Positions 42,915-57,900 are shown, numbered from the stretch's first letter. The stretch: 64,000 bases of DNA from Mactromeris polynyma (GCA_032209605.1 JASFXZ010000035.1:1803001-1867000), one strand, 5' to 3'. Program-made: numbers and translations. Notes: generated by a model not told the origin, from the letters alone.

Positions 42915-45900
42915 CTTTGGGCGAAATTTCTCTATCCAATGGAATTCTCATCTTTTGAATATCCTCGGGGCCATTTGGACCCTTTGGGTCTGTATGTCCC
43001 AGTTGGTGCTGATGCTTATTCCTATCATGTATATGTTCTAGATTACTCCTATAAAACTGCGTTCCATTATCTTGATTAGACGAGAGAGTTACGACTTTCG
43101 TTGTCAGAGCCGATGCTTGCTTTTTCGCACATCTGTTTTTCTGATATTGATCGTGTATAGGCTGTTCATACTGAACTCTACTGGCAGTATCCATTATTTG
43201 TCCACGCTTATTGGTTATTTGGCTATGATCATATTTTTGCCTTAAATTTCCATGTTTTACAGATTTCTGATCGTAAATCTGGTTTATGTTTAAATATTGT
43301 GACTCGACATATGTCTGTACGTTCTGACTCTCATTTTGTCTGAATTCTCTATCATACCTATAGACTTCATATTCCACTTGTTTCGCTTGATCTGCCACAT
43401 TCATTTGTGGGTAAAGCCCACGCCTTTTTGCTAGAGCATATTGTCTATCAAAATTGTTATCTCGCGGTAACCCCTTTCTCACTTTTATTAGTTTATAAGG
43501 CCCATAATTTTCATCAACAATTGGTTTAGGTTTGGCGAATGTTTTTAAGTGAACATTCATAAGAAAATCTGCCTTCTTTTTTCTCCCTTCACTATTCAAC
43601 TTTCTCACTTCAATGTAATCTGGTTTTCTACATTTAAATCTCAAATCTTCACAACTTTCGTACGGAGAGGCATGAGGAGATTCTAATGGGGAAATGCTAC
43701 CCCTACTGCTCCTTCTTTCAATCGAAGCGCGTCGGCTCCCCTCCCGACTTCTATGAGACATAGTTCCATCTCTATCCAGACATTCAAGACTTCTTTGTGC
43801 TGATCCATAACGTCGTAAAGTAAGATCCTTTGCTGGTACATTGCTTTCCAATGACTCATTTCTTTGTTTTATAAACATATCCTTCTTTTTACTTTCTCTC
43901 TTAATCTGCTCACATAATCTATGCATTCGCCTAGGGGTTGGACAAATATCATCAGGAAAAGCTTCTTTAATAAATCTCTCAGTTTCACCTTGAAGTGATG
44001 ACCTACGCCTTTCTGCCAACCATTTCTTCAATTTATTGGACAGAACATCTGCATCCACACATCCAACTTCTTCATCATATTCACTTCCTTCCAAATCAAT
44101 ATCTACAGCAGTCAGTTCATTCATGTTGTCCATAATATGAGCATGATCAATGCTTCTTCTGTAGTTATCAGACTGAAAGTTCTGTGAAATGTCTTTACCT
44201 TCTTCCTGAAGTGCTTCATTATCAACATTTCCATCACCTGCACCCAAAACACCACCTTCATCAGTGCGCAACCCAGTGCTCTTATCAAAAGTATTTCTTT
44301 CCTTTTCTCTAAAATTCTCAGCAGAAAAATCCTGACTTTCTCCACTTACTCTTCCTCTTGTTTCAAAAAATCGTTTCCTGCAATCAAATTCAGTTAATGT
44401 TTTATACTGCATCAAATTTCCTAAACTGGCTGTTCGGTTCTTTGCGATAAGAGTGCCTTCTGTCCCTTCAGGTGCCACTCTTGTGCATGATAGGACATCA
44501 CTCAAACTTTTACTTCTTAGATCTTGACCAGTCTGATGATGGTTTGATTTAGGAATTTCAGACTTGGGAGTATGGTCAATTGGATGTTTGGTGTCACATA
44601 TGTTTGCTTCAATAGTTTCACTGTTGTGAGGTAGAGTGCTTGATGCACCACACTGTGATTGTCTGTCATCTTGTTTTTCATTTAAGGAATTTGCATCCAC
44701 TTCATTCAAATGCACTCCAGTCATTCTGTGATCTGAATCTTTAGCTTTAGATGATACAGAACAATCTGGTGATGATGTGTCTTTTGCTGACCTCTGAACA
44801 ATGTGAATATTTTTTTCATGTTCAATACTCTCAATTAAGTCATCTGAAACACTGTTCTTGTTTGTAGATGCAGGCTTTGTTTTAGTTTTACCTTTGACAT
44901 CACTTTCATAAACAGTGTCAACCATATCAGATGATGTTTTTGATACAGAAAATTTTGGTTTTTCGTCATCTTTGTCCATTGAATAATGTACATCAGCAAC
45001 AACTTGAAATGTATTCCTGTTGTAAGGTTGTGACTCAACTTTGTTGTTGGACTGATTAGTGTTCCCTTCTTTCATTTTCAATGGCATTTCCTGGGATACG
45101 TCAGCGGACATTTCTGATTCACATTTAAGCACATTAGGTGAGACAACTGTCGCCATTTCACTGTTTTCTTTTTCCTGCAATGCGTGAATCTCAGAGGGTT
45201 CAGTAATACCGTTATCTTCTCTCTGAACATTTGGTGTACTTGAAATATCTATCTCAACTTTCTCATCATTGTTCTTCGGCGTTTCAGTACATTTTGATTC
45301 AGGATTCTCAGGATTGCCTGCAGGAGATGGTATGTCATTTGATAGATATTCAGAGTCATTCTCATTGTTAAGACTATTGCTATTACACTCTGAATTTCCA
45401 CTTTCTTGCTGCGATTCATCTGAGTGTGCATCTGTTGCTTTCAGACTATTTTGTGAAATCTCATCGTAAGTTGATGTGTCTACTTGACGGCTTGTCAATT
45501 TGTTATTTTCTTCTAAGTCTTGGTCTTCATTACCTTTAGCGATAGTGTCAATTTCCGATGGATTTTCAATAAAGTTGTGATCATTTGCATCGTTTTTTAT
45601 AGGATAAACTACGTCAGTGAGATTGGAATCGTTGTCTATTGTAGTCACTGTCGTATCTTCAGCCACACCTTTGTCAATCGTATTTTCTGTTTGTGGTTTA
45701 TTAATACTTGTGTGGTCAGAACAGGCAACGTTATCCATCTCAGTCACATTTTCTTTATCAGAAATGTTGGTGGTTTGAAGGTCGACTTCAACTGAATTAT
45801 TGTTGCTTGAAACATTATCTACTTCTGAGGCACTTTTTGGCTCTAGGTCAACACAAGTTACACTTTCACTGCACATTATTTTGCAATTGTCAGCTAAGTC

Positions 45901-48900
45901 ATTCTCATTCAGTTGACTACCCTGAATATACTTTGTCTCTGACATACTCTCATTTTGGACAGGTTCATCAGGAATGATGGGTTCCGTATGATTACTCTCA
46001 GGAGTATTGTTAGGTGAAGCTGTGATTTCACATATAGCTTGTTCAACATCACCTTTATCTTCCAATACAATTTCTCTTCCATCGTCAGCAGATGTGTTTT
46101 CATTGTCATCAACTTTTTCTAAAGCCTCTTTTTCAGACTCATCTGTTTTCTGAACACATGGTTCCACTATTTCATTGTCACTTCCATTGTCAGCAGATGT
46201 TTTTTCAGTGTCATCAACTTTTTCTGCAACCTCATTTCCAGAATCGTCTGTTTTCTGAGCACATGGTTCCAATACTTCAATTTCACTTCCATTGTCAGTG
46301 GTTGTGTTTTCATTGTCAACCACTTTTTCTGAAAATTCTGGTTCAGATACATCTGTTTTCTGAACACATGGTTCCACTTTTCCAATTTCACTTCCATTGT
46401 CAGTCGTTGTGTTTTCTGAGTCATTGACGTTTTTGGTAATCTCTTGCTCATATTCATCTGTTTTCTGAACACATGGTTCCACTAATGCAATTTCACTTCC
46501 ATTGTCATTGGTTGATTTTTCAGCATCATCAACTTTTTCTGAAACTTCTTTTTCAGACTCATCTGTTTTCTGAACACATGGTTCCACTAATTCGATTTCA
46601 CTTCCCTTGTCAGTGGTTGTGTTTTCAGTGTCATCATCGTTTTCTGAAACCTTTTTTACAGACTCATCTGTTTTCTGAACACATAATCCCACTAATTCAG
46701 TTTCACTTCCATTGTTAGCGGTTGTGTTTTCATTGTCATTGTCTATTTCTGTAACCTTTGTTTCAGTTTCATCTGTTTTCTGAACACATAGTTTCACTTT
46801 ACCAATTTCACTTCCATTGTCAGTGGTTGTGTTTTCAGCCTCATCAAGATTTCTTGAAACCTCTTGTCCAGATTCATCTGTTTTCTGAACACATGGTTCC
46901 ACTAATTCAATTTCACTTCCATCCTCAGTGGTTGTGTTTTCAGTGTCAACAAATTTTTCTGAAACCTCCTTTTCATACTCATCTGTTTTCTGAACACATG
47001 AGTCCACTAGACATGCATCAACAGCAGCATTGTTGTTTTCTGTTGGAGTCTCATCTGTGTCTTCTTCAACTGTATGTTCCATTTTTACATCAACTGCAGC
47101 AGCATCAGTTTCACACATTGTAACATTCAGTTCACAGGTCTCTTGCAATTCCTGTTCAAAGTCAGTCGTAGTGTCAGATGAATTACTATCAACAACATCC
47201 TTCCCTCCAACTGAATTAGACTCCATCTCAAGTGTACTTTGAAATGCATCTTTCTCCAGTTCAACTTCAACAGAACTTTTCAATAACTTTTGGTCATTTT
47301 CCTTTGGTTCACCATCATTAACAGTTTCAGTGGACAAATTACCAACAAACGTATTGTCATTTTGTTCTGTTGCAATTGGTTCATTTTCACTTACATTGAT
47401 AGTTTCATCATTTTCAATATTACTTCCACCTACTGCACCTTTCTCACTAGGTCCATGTTCACATGTATTGTCTTCATACAAGTTAGATTGGCCTCCCTCA
47501 GTTGTTTCTTCTTTCAAATCTTCATTATCATTATCTGAAACCTCAACAGCTTTAACTTCTTCAGCATCACACATATTCTCATTTAAATCATCAATTTTAG
47601 TTTCCTTCACATCCTCAATCACATCATGTTCTGATTCATTTGTGTTAAGCACATTTATTGACTTTGTACTTGTATCATTAACACATGAGGCCTCAGACTC
47701 ATCATCAGCGACATGCTTTATGTCAATTTCTTTGTCAGGTGTAGTTTGATTTTCAAGGTCACATGCATTCTTGATTTCACTGCTTCCAGCAATATGATTT
47801 TCCAGGGTTTGTTCATTAATTTCACCCAATTCTACATGAGAATCTTCAAAGCTGTTTGCTCCAATGTCAATTGAATTCTCAGCATAATTGTTTTCTTTGT
47901 CTTGTTCTGATTCATTAAAGCTTTGCAATGGTTTTTCAATTTTATCTGCATCCACACATCCTTCAGATGCTTGCCCATCTTCGTATGGCATTTCCGATTC
48001 AACAGATCTGTCACTTACTGGAATTGCATTTGTAGAATCAGTGTTTGTATTATTTGCAATTGAATCAAGTTCATCACTATCATCACCACAAAGAGTTTTG
48101 TCTACTTCAGAATCAGTCAGTGCTAAGTTTTTGTTCATTTCATGGAGATCTTGTTCATCATATTCTAAGTCATCATTTTGATCACTACAAGTTATTTTAC
48201 TTTCCACATCTGAACACTGAGCCATGTCTTGAACATTTTGTGCAGAAGAATTATTTTCATCAGAAATTTCATCTTTGGCTATTTCATCAAATGCATTTTT
48301 GTCTGATGCAATGTCATGAAGAAGTGCTCCATCCCCAGTTGACACACACAATTCATTGTCAATGTCATTTCCCACTGAATTCTGTAATAACGAACCATCA
48401 GTTTCATTTTTGGCATCTGTGAGATCAATCTCATTAGTAACGTCCGAATTGACTTCAGCACATACACTTGAGTTTACTTTGGTTTCATTACAATTTTCAT
48501 GATTTTTCATATTACTAAGATCTTCTTCGACTTCAACATTTGTACATGTAGCATCTTTATTTATTTCTTCACAATGAATAGTGTTGGTAACATCGCCTTC
48601 AGTTTGTTCATATTGAAAATCTTCAGGTTCCAGAGAAGTATTATCTTTGTACTGTTCATCTGTAACTTCATTACAAGCTTCATTGAATGCAACATCATTT
48701 ACACCACCCATGCCTTGATCAATGGCATTCTGTGGCAGCAACACTTTAGAATTTGTCTCTCCTGCACAGTTCAAAGGAGGAGAATCTGTATCGACATGCA
48801 CACTTGATTCAGCATATCTATCATCTGATGAATAATGGAGTCCTTCATCTACTGCATTTTGAGGTGTTAAACCTTTTCCTACATTGTCATCAACTGCGTG

Positions 48901-51900
48901 TTCTTCCACATCCTTTAATTCTGGGTCTAATTCATGAAATGATGTGTCATCTTCACTATTTATTTCTACAGCTTTATAGACTTTTATTTGTGACAGGCTT
49001 GGTTTTCTTTGTAAACCAGAAAACTTTACATTAGAATCGCTCACAATGAAACTTTTTCCTCTGCGTAATTTATTTGTGTTGTGTCTCATTTGAGAACCAG
49101 ATTTCGATGCATTCCATACATCAATGTCACTTATTGTATCAGTTTCTTGTTCATATGAAGTGTTTTGAATAACAGACCGAGTACTCACTGTGTCATCCTT
49201 GTTTTCAGTATTTTCAGTGCACAATTCATCTTCAGTTTCGTCCATGTTCATATGTTCGCATTCATTTGTTAGTGACAGTCCACTCAACTCTTTATTTGTA
49301 GTGTTTCCTTGCATGCCAAGATCATGACCTGATATTTCAGGTAGAGTCTGATCAACTTCCAAATTGTTGATTGAGCCTTCACCATCATGATGTGCGTAAC
49401 AATCATTCATGTTAACAGTCGGATTGTTGTCATCATTAATTCCAATGGTTTCACATTTAGATTTTTCAATATTCTGTTCTACACTACCATCCCTGACTTT
49501 TGTGTTGTGGAGTGTGTCTTCCAAATAACTCTCTGAATTGAAGTCATTTTCATCAGTATTTTCACAATCACCAAGAACTGATTGTTCCTGAGCATCATTT
49601 ACAATAGACCCTTCATTGTCTGCTTTATTGGCAACATTAACATCAAGTTCGTCTTTGGATAGACACTTTTCAATGCTTGGCACATCACACAATGTATCTT
49701 GTTTGTTTTCAAACCTTCTTTCTACAACATTGGTACCAACACTGCACTCAATGTCTTTCACAACACCAACTTCATTTTCCTCTCTTAATTCCACTTTAGA
49801 CCCAATTTTGTCCATTTCATCATTATATACAATATCAAGAGCTACATGTCCTATATTTCCGTCTGATGCATTCTGATCTGTAGAATGGCACTTAATATCT
49901 GTTGCCTCAGGTTCTTTGTCACTAGAATCACTCTGGTTACTTTCAGAAACATTTTCAGAGTGTTGAGTGTCACCAATTAGCTCTTCTTCAGATTGTAATG
50001 CATTCTCAGACAGAGTGTCACATTTATGACTAGTGTCAGAATCATCAATTTCAACTTCAAGTTGAGTTTCTATGCCTTCAACTGTGTTCATCTTACATTG
50101 CATTGCATTGTCTTCCATGTTGCTCTCAATTCCATCATGTATATCATTGTCAATTAAATCATGGTCTGTTGTTTGTTTTTCTTCTTCTGAGGTTTTGTCA
50201 CAAGCAATATGTTGAGTCTCGGATTTTCTCTCAAAGGTTTCGTCAACTGAACTTTCACCCTGGATATTTACTTCATGCTGGTTTTTATTATTTAAAATTT
50301 CCTTATCATAACCTTGGTCAGTAGTTTCTACCTGACTCTCCTCATTAATAAAACCCTGGTCAGATGACTGGTCATTAATCGTATCACATAGTGAAGTTAC
50401 ATCTATTGGGAGTTCAGTGTTTGAATACTTATCAACTTTACTGTTCTCAGTGACAATATTTCCTTTTTCAGTTTCTTCCAGAACAACCCCATATTCTGAA
50501 CTTTCATCATCAACAAGTATGGAAGAAGTAATACACTTTTCAGCTGCTGAACCTTCTGATGTTTCTTTGTCCTCAATTATTTCACTATCATTCATTACGC
50601 TTGCTTCAACATGCTTGAATAAACTATTATTTTGTGGTCTAATATCATCTATGGATTGATTATCACCAGTTGCATCTTCAACCTCTTCCTGTGAAATAGT
50701 TTGATCTTGCGAGGCATCAAATTTATCACTCTTTTGAGCTGTTTCTTCAGCCATTCCTGTATTTAATGCACTTTCTTCACAACACCCATTCACATTTTTG
50801 TCTGAAACTCCATTATTGACTTCTTCTGAAATAATGCCAACTTCAAGATTTTGTTTCTCTGTTGGAATTAAATTGGGGTTTTCGTAAGTACTATCTACTT
50901 TTGCCAATTCATCTACCACAAGAAGTTCTTTTTCCCTTACAGCTTCTGTTTCTCCATCATCATTCAGCTCATTATGCTCTGAAGTAACAACCCTATCTTC
51001 TTCTTGATGACTTATATTTTTAAGATTTTCACCACGACTTTCAGCAGTACATGATGCTAGTATTGCATGGTCTTCATCTTTTTTTGAAACCCTCTGTTTA
51101 GTTTTAGATTTGTTACCATTATTTTTGCTGGCTGTTTTGCCTCCAGTATTGCTTGAGTTATCATCACAGACTGCTTTGATAAAATGCAATCCAACATCCT
51201 CTTCAAACGATACCTTTGATATTTTCCTTTTTTTATCCTTTAATACTGTGACACTAGATGTATCAGTTACTTCCTCACTAATAACAATAATCAACTGGTG
51301 ACTTGAAAAAACAAAAGTGGAATCAATCATTTTAATATTCGACGTTTCACAGTTTTGTTTACCATGATTGTATTTAGCAACTTCAGATTCAACAATTTCT
51401 TTTGCAATAATGTGTTTATTTTCCTTTAAATTACATAAGTCTTCAGTGGGCACGAGGTCTGCACCTTCAGTTTTCATTTCATCGACATCAACATCTGAGT
51501 CTTTGTTATCCACTTCAGTATGAACTGTGACATTTGCAGCATTATGTCCAACTGAATTGACGTCAGGTATTGAACTTTGAATACAGATGTTTTCTTTATT
51601 CGAATCATCTTCAACACCAAGGACATCACTAAAGGTTTCCTTCACCTCTTTGGAACCATCATTACAACTTTCTGTAGATTCATCAATGACTGATTCATTT
51701 ATGCTATCTATACTTCCAGCGCTTTTTGAAAACTCTAATGAAGGTCTCTCTTCAAGAAAACCAATTTTGGCATCGCTTGCAATAGGTCGTTCTTCAGACA
51801 AAATCGAGGATTCATTGTCATTGTTTTCTATTTCTTCTCGATTACTATCAACGGTCATTTCATTACAGCTTTTGACATCTTCTCCTTTATCACTCTCACT

Positions 51901-54900
51901 GTTTGTTGAAAGTTGAGTGTGTTCTTTCCTACCTTCTTCATCAGAAACAGGAGTAGCTACTTCAATGACAGCATCTTCATTGTGACCATCTATGTCTTTA
52001 GAACTTTTCGAAGTGTTACTACTTTGAACATTATCCAAAATATTTTTATCATCTTCCATTTCGTTTTCTTCATGATTAGAAATGGCTTCTGTGTATTTGA
52101 TGTTGTCTTCATGCTTTGCTACATTGTTGGCAATATCACCTTCTTTTTCATTGATATGAATACCAGAAAATACACTTTCGTCAGACAATTCTGCTTCAGG
52201 CATACTTGTTTCACAATCATTACCCTCTACATTAAACTTACAAGGTACATCACATTCTCCACCAACACTCTTTTCATATCCAGCCACTTCTGTTTTATTG
52301 ACCTCTCCATCTTTGTCTTCTCTATGTTCCTTGATATTATGAAGTTCACCATCCAAATGGTCACCAGAATCATTTAAGTCATTATCTTTATCATTAATCA
52401 CACTACTCTGATCTAAATTGTTTTCCTGCAAAGCTCTTTCACATTCTTGGGCATCATTACATTCACCATCTTCAACTTCAGCAGAAATATTGTCATTGTC
52501 ATCTGACTGAAATTCACTGTTTTCAAACGATTCAACTGTCTTTAAACCACGAACTACATTAATGATATCGACAACATAGCCATGATCTTCAGTCAATTTA
52601 GAATCTTCATTGTTTTCAGTTTTATCACTATCAGTAGATGTGTTATGTTCATCTAGAACTTTTATAGTTGCAGGTTCGTCACAGGTGACATTTTCAACAC
52701 ATTCTTCTTTGTGTTTTAATTCTCCTTCCTCCTCAGAGTAATCATTGGCAATTGGAATCTCTTCAGACACTTTTGTTTCATCAACTGTAGCACATTCTTC
52801 ATTGTTTTGTTCCAAAACCTCTTTATCTGAACTGTTGTTATTAACCTTGATACTTGTATTCTGCTCCAAATTATCATCTTGTATTATATTTTCATCCATT
52901 GCAGATGAAGCAATATTGCATCTAACAATATCTTCCTGTTCTGGATCGAGTTCTCCTGTTTCTTCTAAGTTCCCGTCGTTGGAAACCATGTCATTGATAT
53001 CAGAAGTCTCATTTAGTTCACCTTCATATATCTGCAGAATCCCATCATCACCTGATGTATTCAAAGGAACTATGCCACCTGTTGAATCACCTGTTGTTAT
53101 AAAGCACCCATTATCCTCAGTAAGATCATTAGAAAATTCTTTGTCTTTTCCCACTTTACTATCGTCAGAATTCCAGAGTCTTTGATCATTATTTAGGGTC
53201 ACTTTTGAGTCCTTGTCAGTTGAATCATGTGAAGTTTCAACATCTCTCACATGATCGTTGTTAATGCCAAGAATTTTGGTACCTTCATGAATTTCCTCTG
53301 GCATTCTTTTTTCAGCATCTGCAGCTGAATCTGCAGAGGATGCCATGTAACAAACATCAGTATCTTCTTGTTCTAGATTAAACGTTATCATTTCTTCCGC
53401 ATTATCATTATTGTGAGCCATTTTCTTAACCTCAAAAGTCTGATTGAGGCTATCTTCCCCCATGTTGTTTATCACATCATCATCGGACGATGACTTGGGC
53501 ATGGTTTCCACTGCAGAATCATCTGTTTTAACAGTTCCAATATTGTCCACATTGTGTTCTTTAGAAAATTGGAAACCTTTATCTTCTTCATTATGTTCTT
53601 TTAATTCAGAAAGGCCTTCATTGTTATTAGTAGACAAGGTCGGCTTCGATTCCTTGTCAGTTGGATCAGGAACAATTGACACATCTCTTGCGTTATCATC
53701 ACGAGTTCCTCCAGAAATTTCATTACCTGAAAGGTTATCTACCTTGACATGTGTATTCTGGTCAAATATGTCTTCTGATAATCTACTATCATTGGCTCCA
53801 GATAAAGGCATACTGTATGGCAAAGAACCTTCTGTTCTCAGTTCGTCAGGGTTTTCAATATCGGGTGCTTCTTTCCTACTTTCATTTAAGTCAGAATATT
53901 CATGACTTTGATCACTTGATGCCACTTTTAAGTCATTATCACTTGGATCATGGAAAACTTCTCGAACAGTTTCGTCATTAGTTCCATCAGGAATTTCATT
54001 ATCAGAAAAATCGTTACTAACTGTGACAAATGTATTCTGCTCAAGCTCATTTTCTTGTATTCTATCATCATCTTGTGTAGACGGAGCAATATCACATGGA
54101 ACAGTATCTTCTAGTTCTGCAGTAGATTCGTCTATGTCCTCTGGATCAACAGTACTAGATACACGTTCATTAGTCTCAGTAGTCTGTTCAAAGCTATTTT
54201 CATTTAACTTATGGATCGTTCTATCAGAGGCAGACACAGGCACTGTGACAACAGGTGAATTATTTGATTTAATATTGCAACCATTATCCAATGTATGAGC
54301 ATCAGAAAATGCCAGTTTTTTATCTTCTAAAGTATGTTCTTCTTTGTCACCATCAGTCTGATTTTGATCGCAAGTAAACGTGACTTTTGAGTTGTCATTT
54401 GAATGATGCAATGTTGCAACATCTCCAGCCTTTTCTTCATTAATAATTTCAGGAATTTCTTCATCAGAACTGTTGACACATGTGTTCTTTCCTTCTTCGG
54501 GTGAAACTGTATCCTCTTGTTCTGGTGTAAATTCGCCCATTTCCTGCTGGTTTTTAGCCTCAAAATCCTCAGAATCCTGGTTATTAGTCTCAGAAGTCTG
54601 TTTTGGATTGTCTTCATGTAACTCATGAATAACACCATCATTGGATCCAGTCACAGGCATGCTGACACCCGATGAAGCATTTGTCTTGATAATGAACATA
54701 TTATCTTCAGTGTGACCATTATATTCTGTATCTTTTCCTTCTACATTAACTTCTTTCAGGTCAGAAGAACCCTTACTTTGATCAGGCGATAAGTTATCTG
54801 TTGAATCATGTGAAATTGTATCACCCCTCGCACTATTATCGTTAATTCCTTCATGAATTTCGCTATCTGAAAGGCAGTTATTTGCATTGTCAAATCTTTT

Positions 54901-57900
54901 CTGTTCTTCAATATTTTCAGCTATTCTGTTTTCAAACTCGGCAGATGGAACCATATTACATGGAACGGTATCCTTATGTTCTGGAGTAAATTCTTCCATG
55001 TCTTTTAAGTTTGTGTCGCTTGATAGCTTGTTATTTGTCTCAGAAGTCTGATGAAGGCTATATTTCTGTAAATTATGAATCTCATTATCATCAGAAGCAG
55101 ACGCTGCAACATTATCATCAGCGTGTGCATTAGAAGATTCCAAATCTTCATTATTATGATCATTTACATCAGAAAAACCTTGACCTTGATCAATCGATAA
55201 GTCTGTGTCAGCCGATTTATGTGAAGTTTCAACATATGTAACACTTTCGTCATCACTGCCTCCTGGAATTTCATTGCCTGAAAGGTTACTAGCCTTGGTA
55301 TATCTGTTCAGATCACAATTGTCTTCTTGTATGCTACTTGCATCCTCGGCAGATGAAGTCATATCACTTGGAACAGTATCTACATTGTCTGTAATAGATT
55401 CTTCAATTTCTTCAGCGCTGTTGTTATTGGGTAGCTCATTTATAATCCCAGAAGTCTGTCCAAGGTTATCTTCAGGTAAATTATGTATCACATCATCATT
55501 GGACACATTCACAGGCACAATGATACCTGGACAATTATTTGTTCTAAAAATGCACACATTTCTCACAAAGGGTCCAGTAGAAAAATTCAAATTTGTGTCA
55601 TCTATGTTACAGTCCTTTAGGTCAGAATGCTCCTGACTATCATCAGTAGTTATGGTTACATTTGAGGCTTCATCAAAACTAAGTGAAGTCACAACAACTC
55701 TAGCATTTTCTCCATTAGTTTCTTCAAGGATTTCATCATCTGAAAGATTGTTGCTAACTGTGATAGTTGTATTCTGCTCTATATTCTCTTTTGAGCTATT
55801 TTCGTTTTCTGCAGACAGTTCAATATCACAAGGAACAGTGACTTCCTGTTCTGAAGTAAATTCCTTTACATCTTCTAAGTTTTCATTCTTCGATGCTTTG
55901 ATGTTAACGTCTGAAGTCTGTTCTAAATTATCTTCAAGTAAAGTATGGATCACTTCATGAGAGGTAGAATCAGCCACTGTGACACTTAGTGAATCATTTG
56001 TTTTAATATTGTGTACATTATCCACTGTGAGTCCATTAGAAAATTCCAAATCATCTTTATCGGCTATACCATGTTCTTTTAGGTCAGAATACCCCTGACA
56101 ATCATCAGTCGCTATAGAATCGTCTGACTGTTGGTCAGTTGCATCATGTGATATGTCAATACCTCTGACGCATTCTTCATTAGTTCCTTCAGGCATTTCA
56201 TTAACTGTTACAAGGATATCTTCTGGCATGCTATTTTCATCCTCCACCGATGAAGCCTTATCACATGGAGTAGTATAGTCTTCCAGTTCTTCCTTGTTTC
56301 TAATATCTGAAGTCTGGGTGCATTTATCTTCTTCTACATCATGGATGCCTGGTGGTTCATTTGTTTTAATTATTCCAATAGCATCTGCAGTGCATGCATC
56401 CTCATCAGTGCATGCATTAGAAAAGTTCAAATCTTTCTCATCTTTATTAACATCTTTAAATTCAGAATAACCCTGACTTTGATAAGAATTAAGGGTCTCT
56501 TTTGATTCCTCGTCAGTTGAATCTTGCAATGTTTGAACACCTCTCTCACTATCTTTGCAAGTTTCTTCAGTAATTTTATCTAGGTTACTGATATCTGTAT
56601 TCAGCTCAAGGATATCATCTGGTATTTCATTTTCATCCTCGTCATGTGGTGCCATCTTGAATGGACCAGTATCTACTTGTACTGTTTCCTCTTTGTCTTT
56701 TACATCTTCATTCATATTGGTGTTGGGTTTAATACAACATTTTTCTGGTTCAGATAGGGCATCATTTTCTACATTCTTGTCTTCCAAAAGTACTGATTTT
56801 GTTGATGTGTCTTTTGCCATATCTACATTGACATGGCTTTCAGATTCATATTTCAAACATAAACCGTCATCATCCTTTAAACCAACGCCCGCAGTAGAGT
56901 CAACACGATGACTTTCCAATGTGTTTTTCATTTCCTCCGCCTTTTGTACAACATTTGCACTTTCTTCTCTTGCATCATCTAATATAGATGTACCAACAGA
57001 ATTACCACAGTTTTCAACTCTTATATCATGTGAACATTCTCCATATATGGTGTTGTTGAGGGCATTGTCATGGTAATGGTCAGTCATCAGTATTTCAGCA
57101 TCATTTTCAGCGACCGGTTTATCTAATTCATCATGCTTAAGCTCGTTATTTTCATTTATTGGTTCCTTGTTTAACGACATCCCGGTACAACCTTTGTTGA
57201 TGTCATCAGACTTTTCTTGAGGTTCCTGAGTGTCCACGTTATCATCACCATCTGATGCTGGATAGTTATAATCTTCTTCGCTACTCACACAGGTGATATA
57301 GTCATCACTACTATCTTCCAAACACCTAGAATCATCCAGACCAATGTCACTTTCTTCCGAGTCTTGTTTTGCAACAATTACTATGTCCATGTCCTGATGT
57401 GGTTTGAAATCAGGTATTGTATTAAACTGACTTTTGTCTCCTTTAAAACTCTTATCATCAATTATAAGAGCCACAGGTTGTAAACCGTTGCCGTCATCAT
57501 TTTCAACATCACTCGACAAATCCTGTGTTACTTTTTCCAACATCTCATTTAAAAGTACATTTACATCAAAGTTATCAGGCTCTTGTAATTCAATGTATTC
57601 TATAGCAGGTTTTCCATTCCCATGCTGATCATCAACTATAATTGCCATAGCATTTGGATCATCACTACCTTCACCGACATTCATTGATATTTCTTCAATT
57701 AAATCATTTAGAATCTTTTCAACTTCATCCACTGAACATTCTTCATGACTTACATTATTCTCAAGTTGGTTCTCATTATCCCTATTGATGATGACAGCTA
57801 AGACTTCTACATCATCATCATACTTGTAGTTTTGATGCCTTATTTGCAGAGACAATCCTTGGTAAGTCCCTGAACATTCGACATTATCACCTGAGTATTC

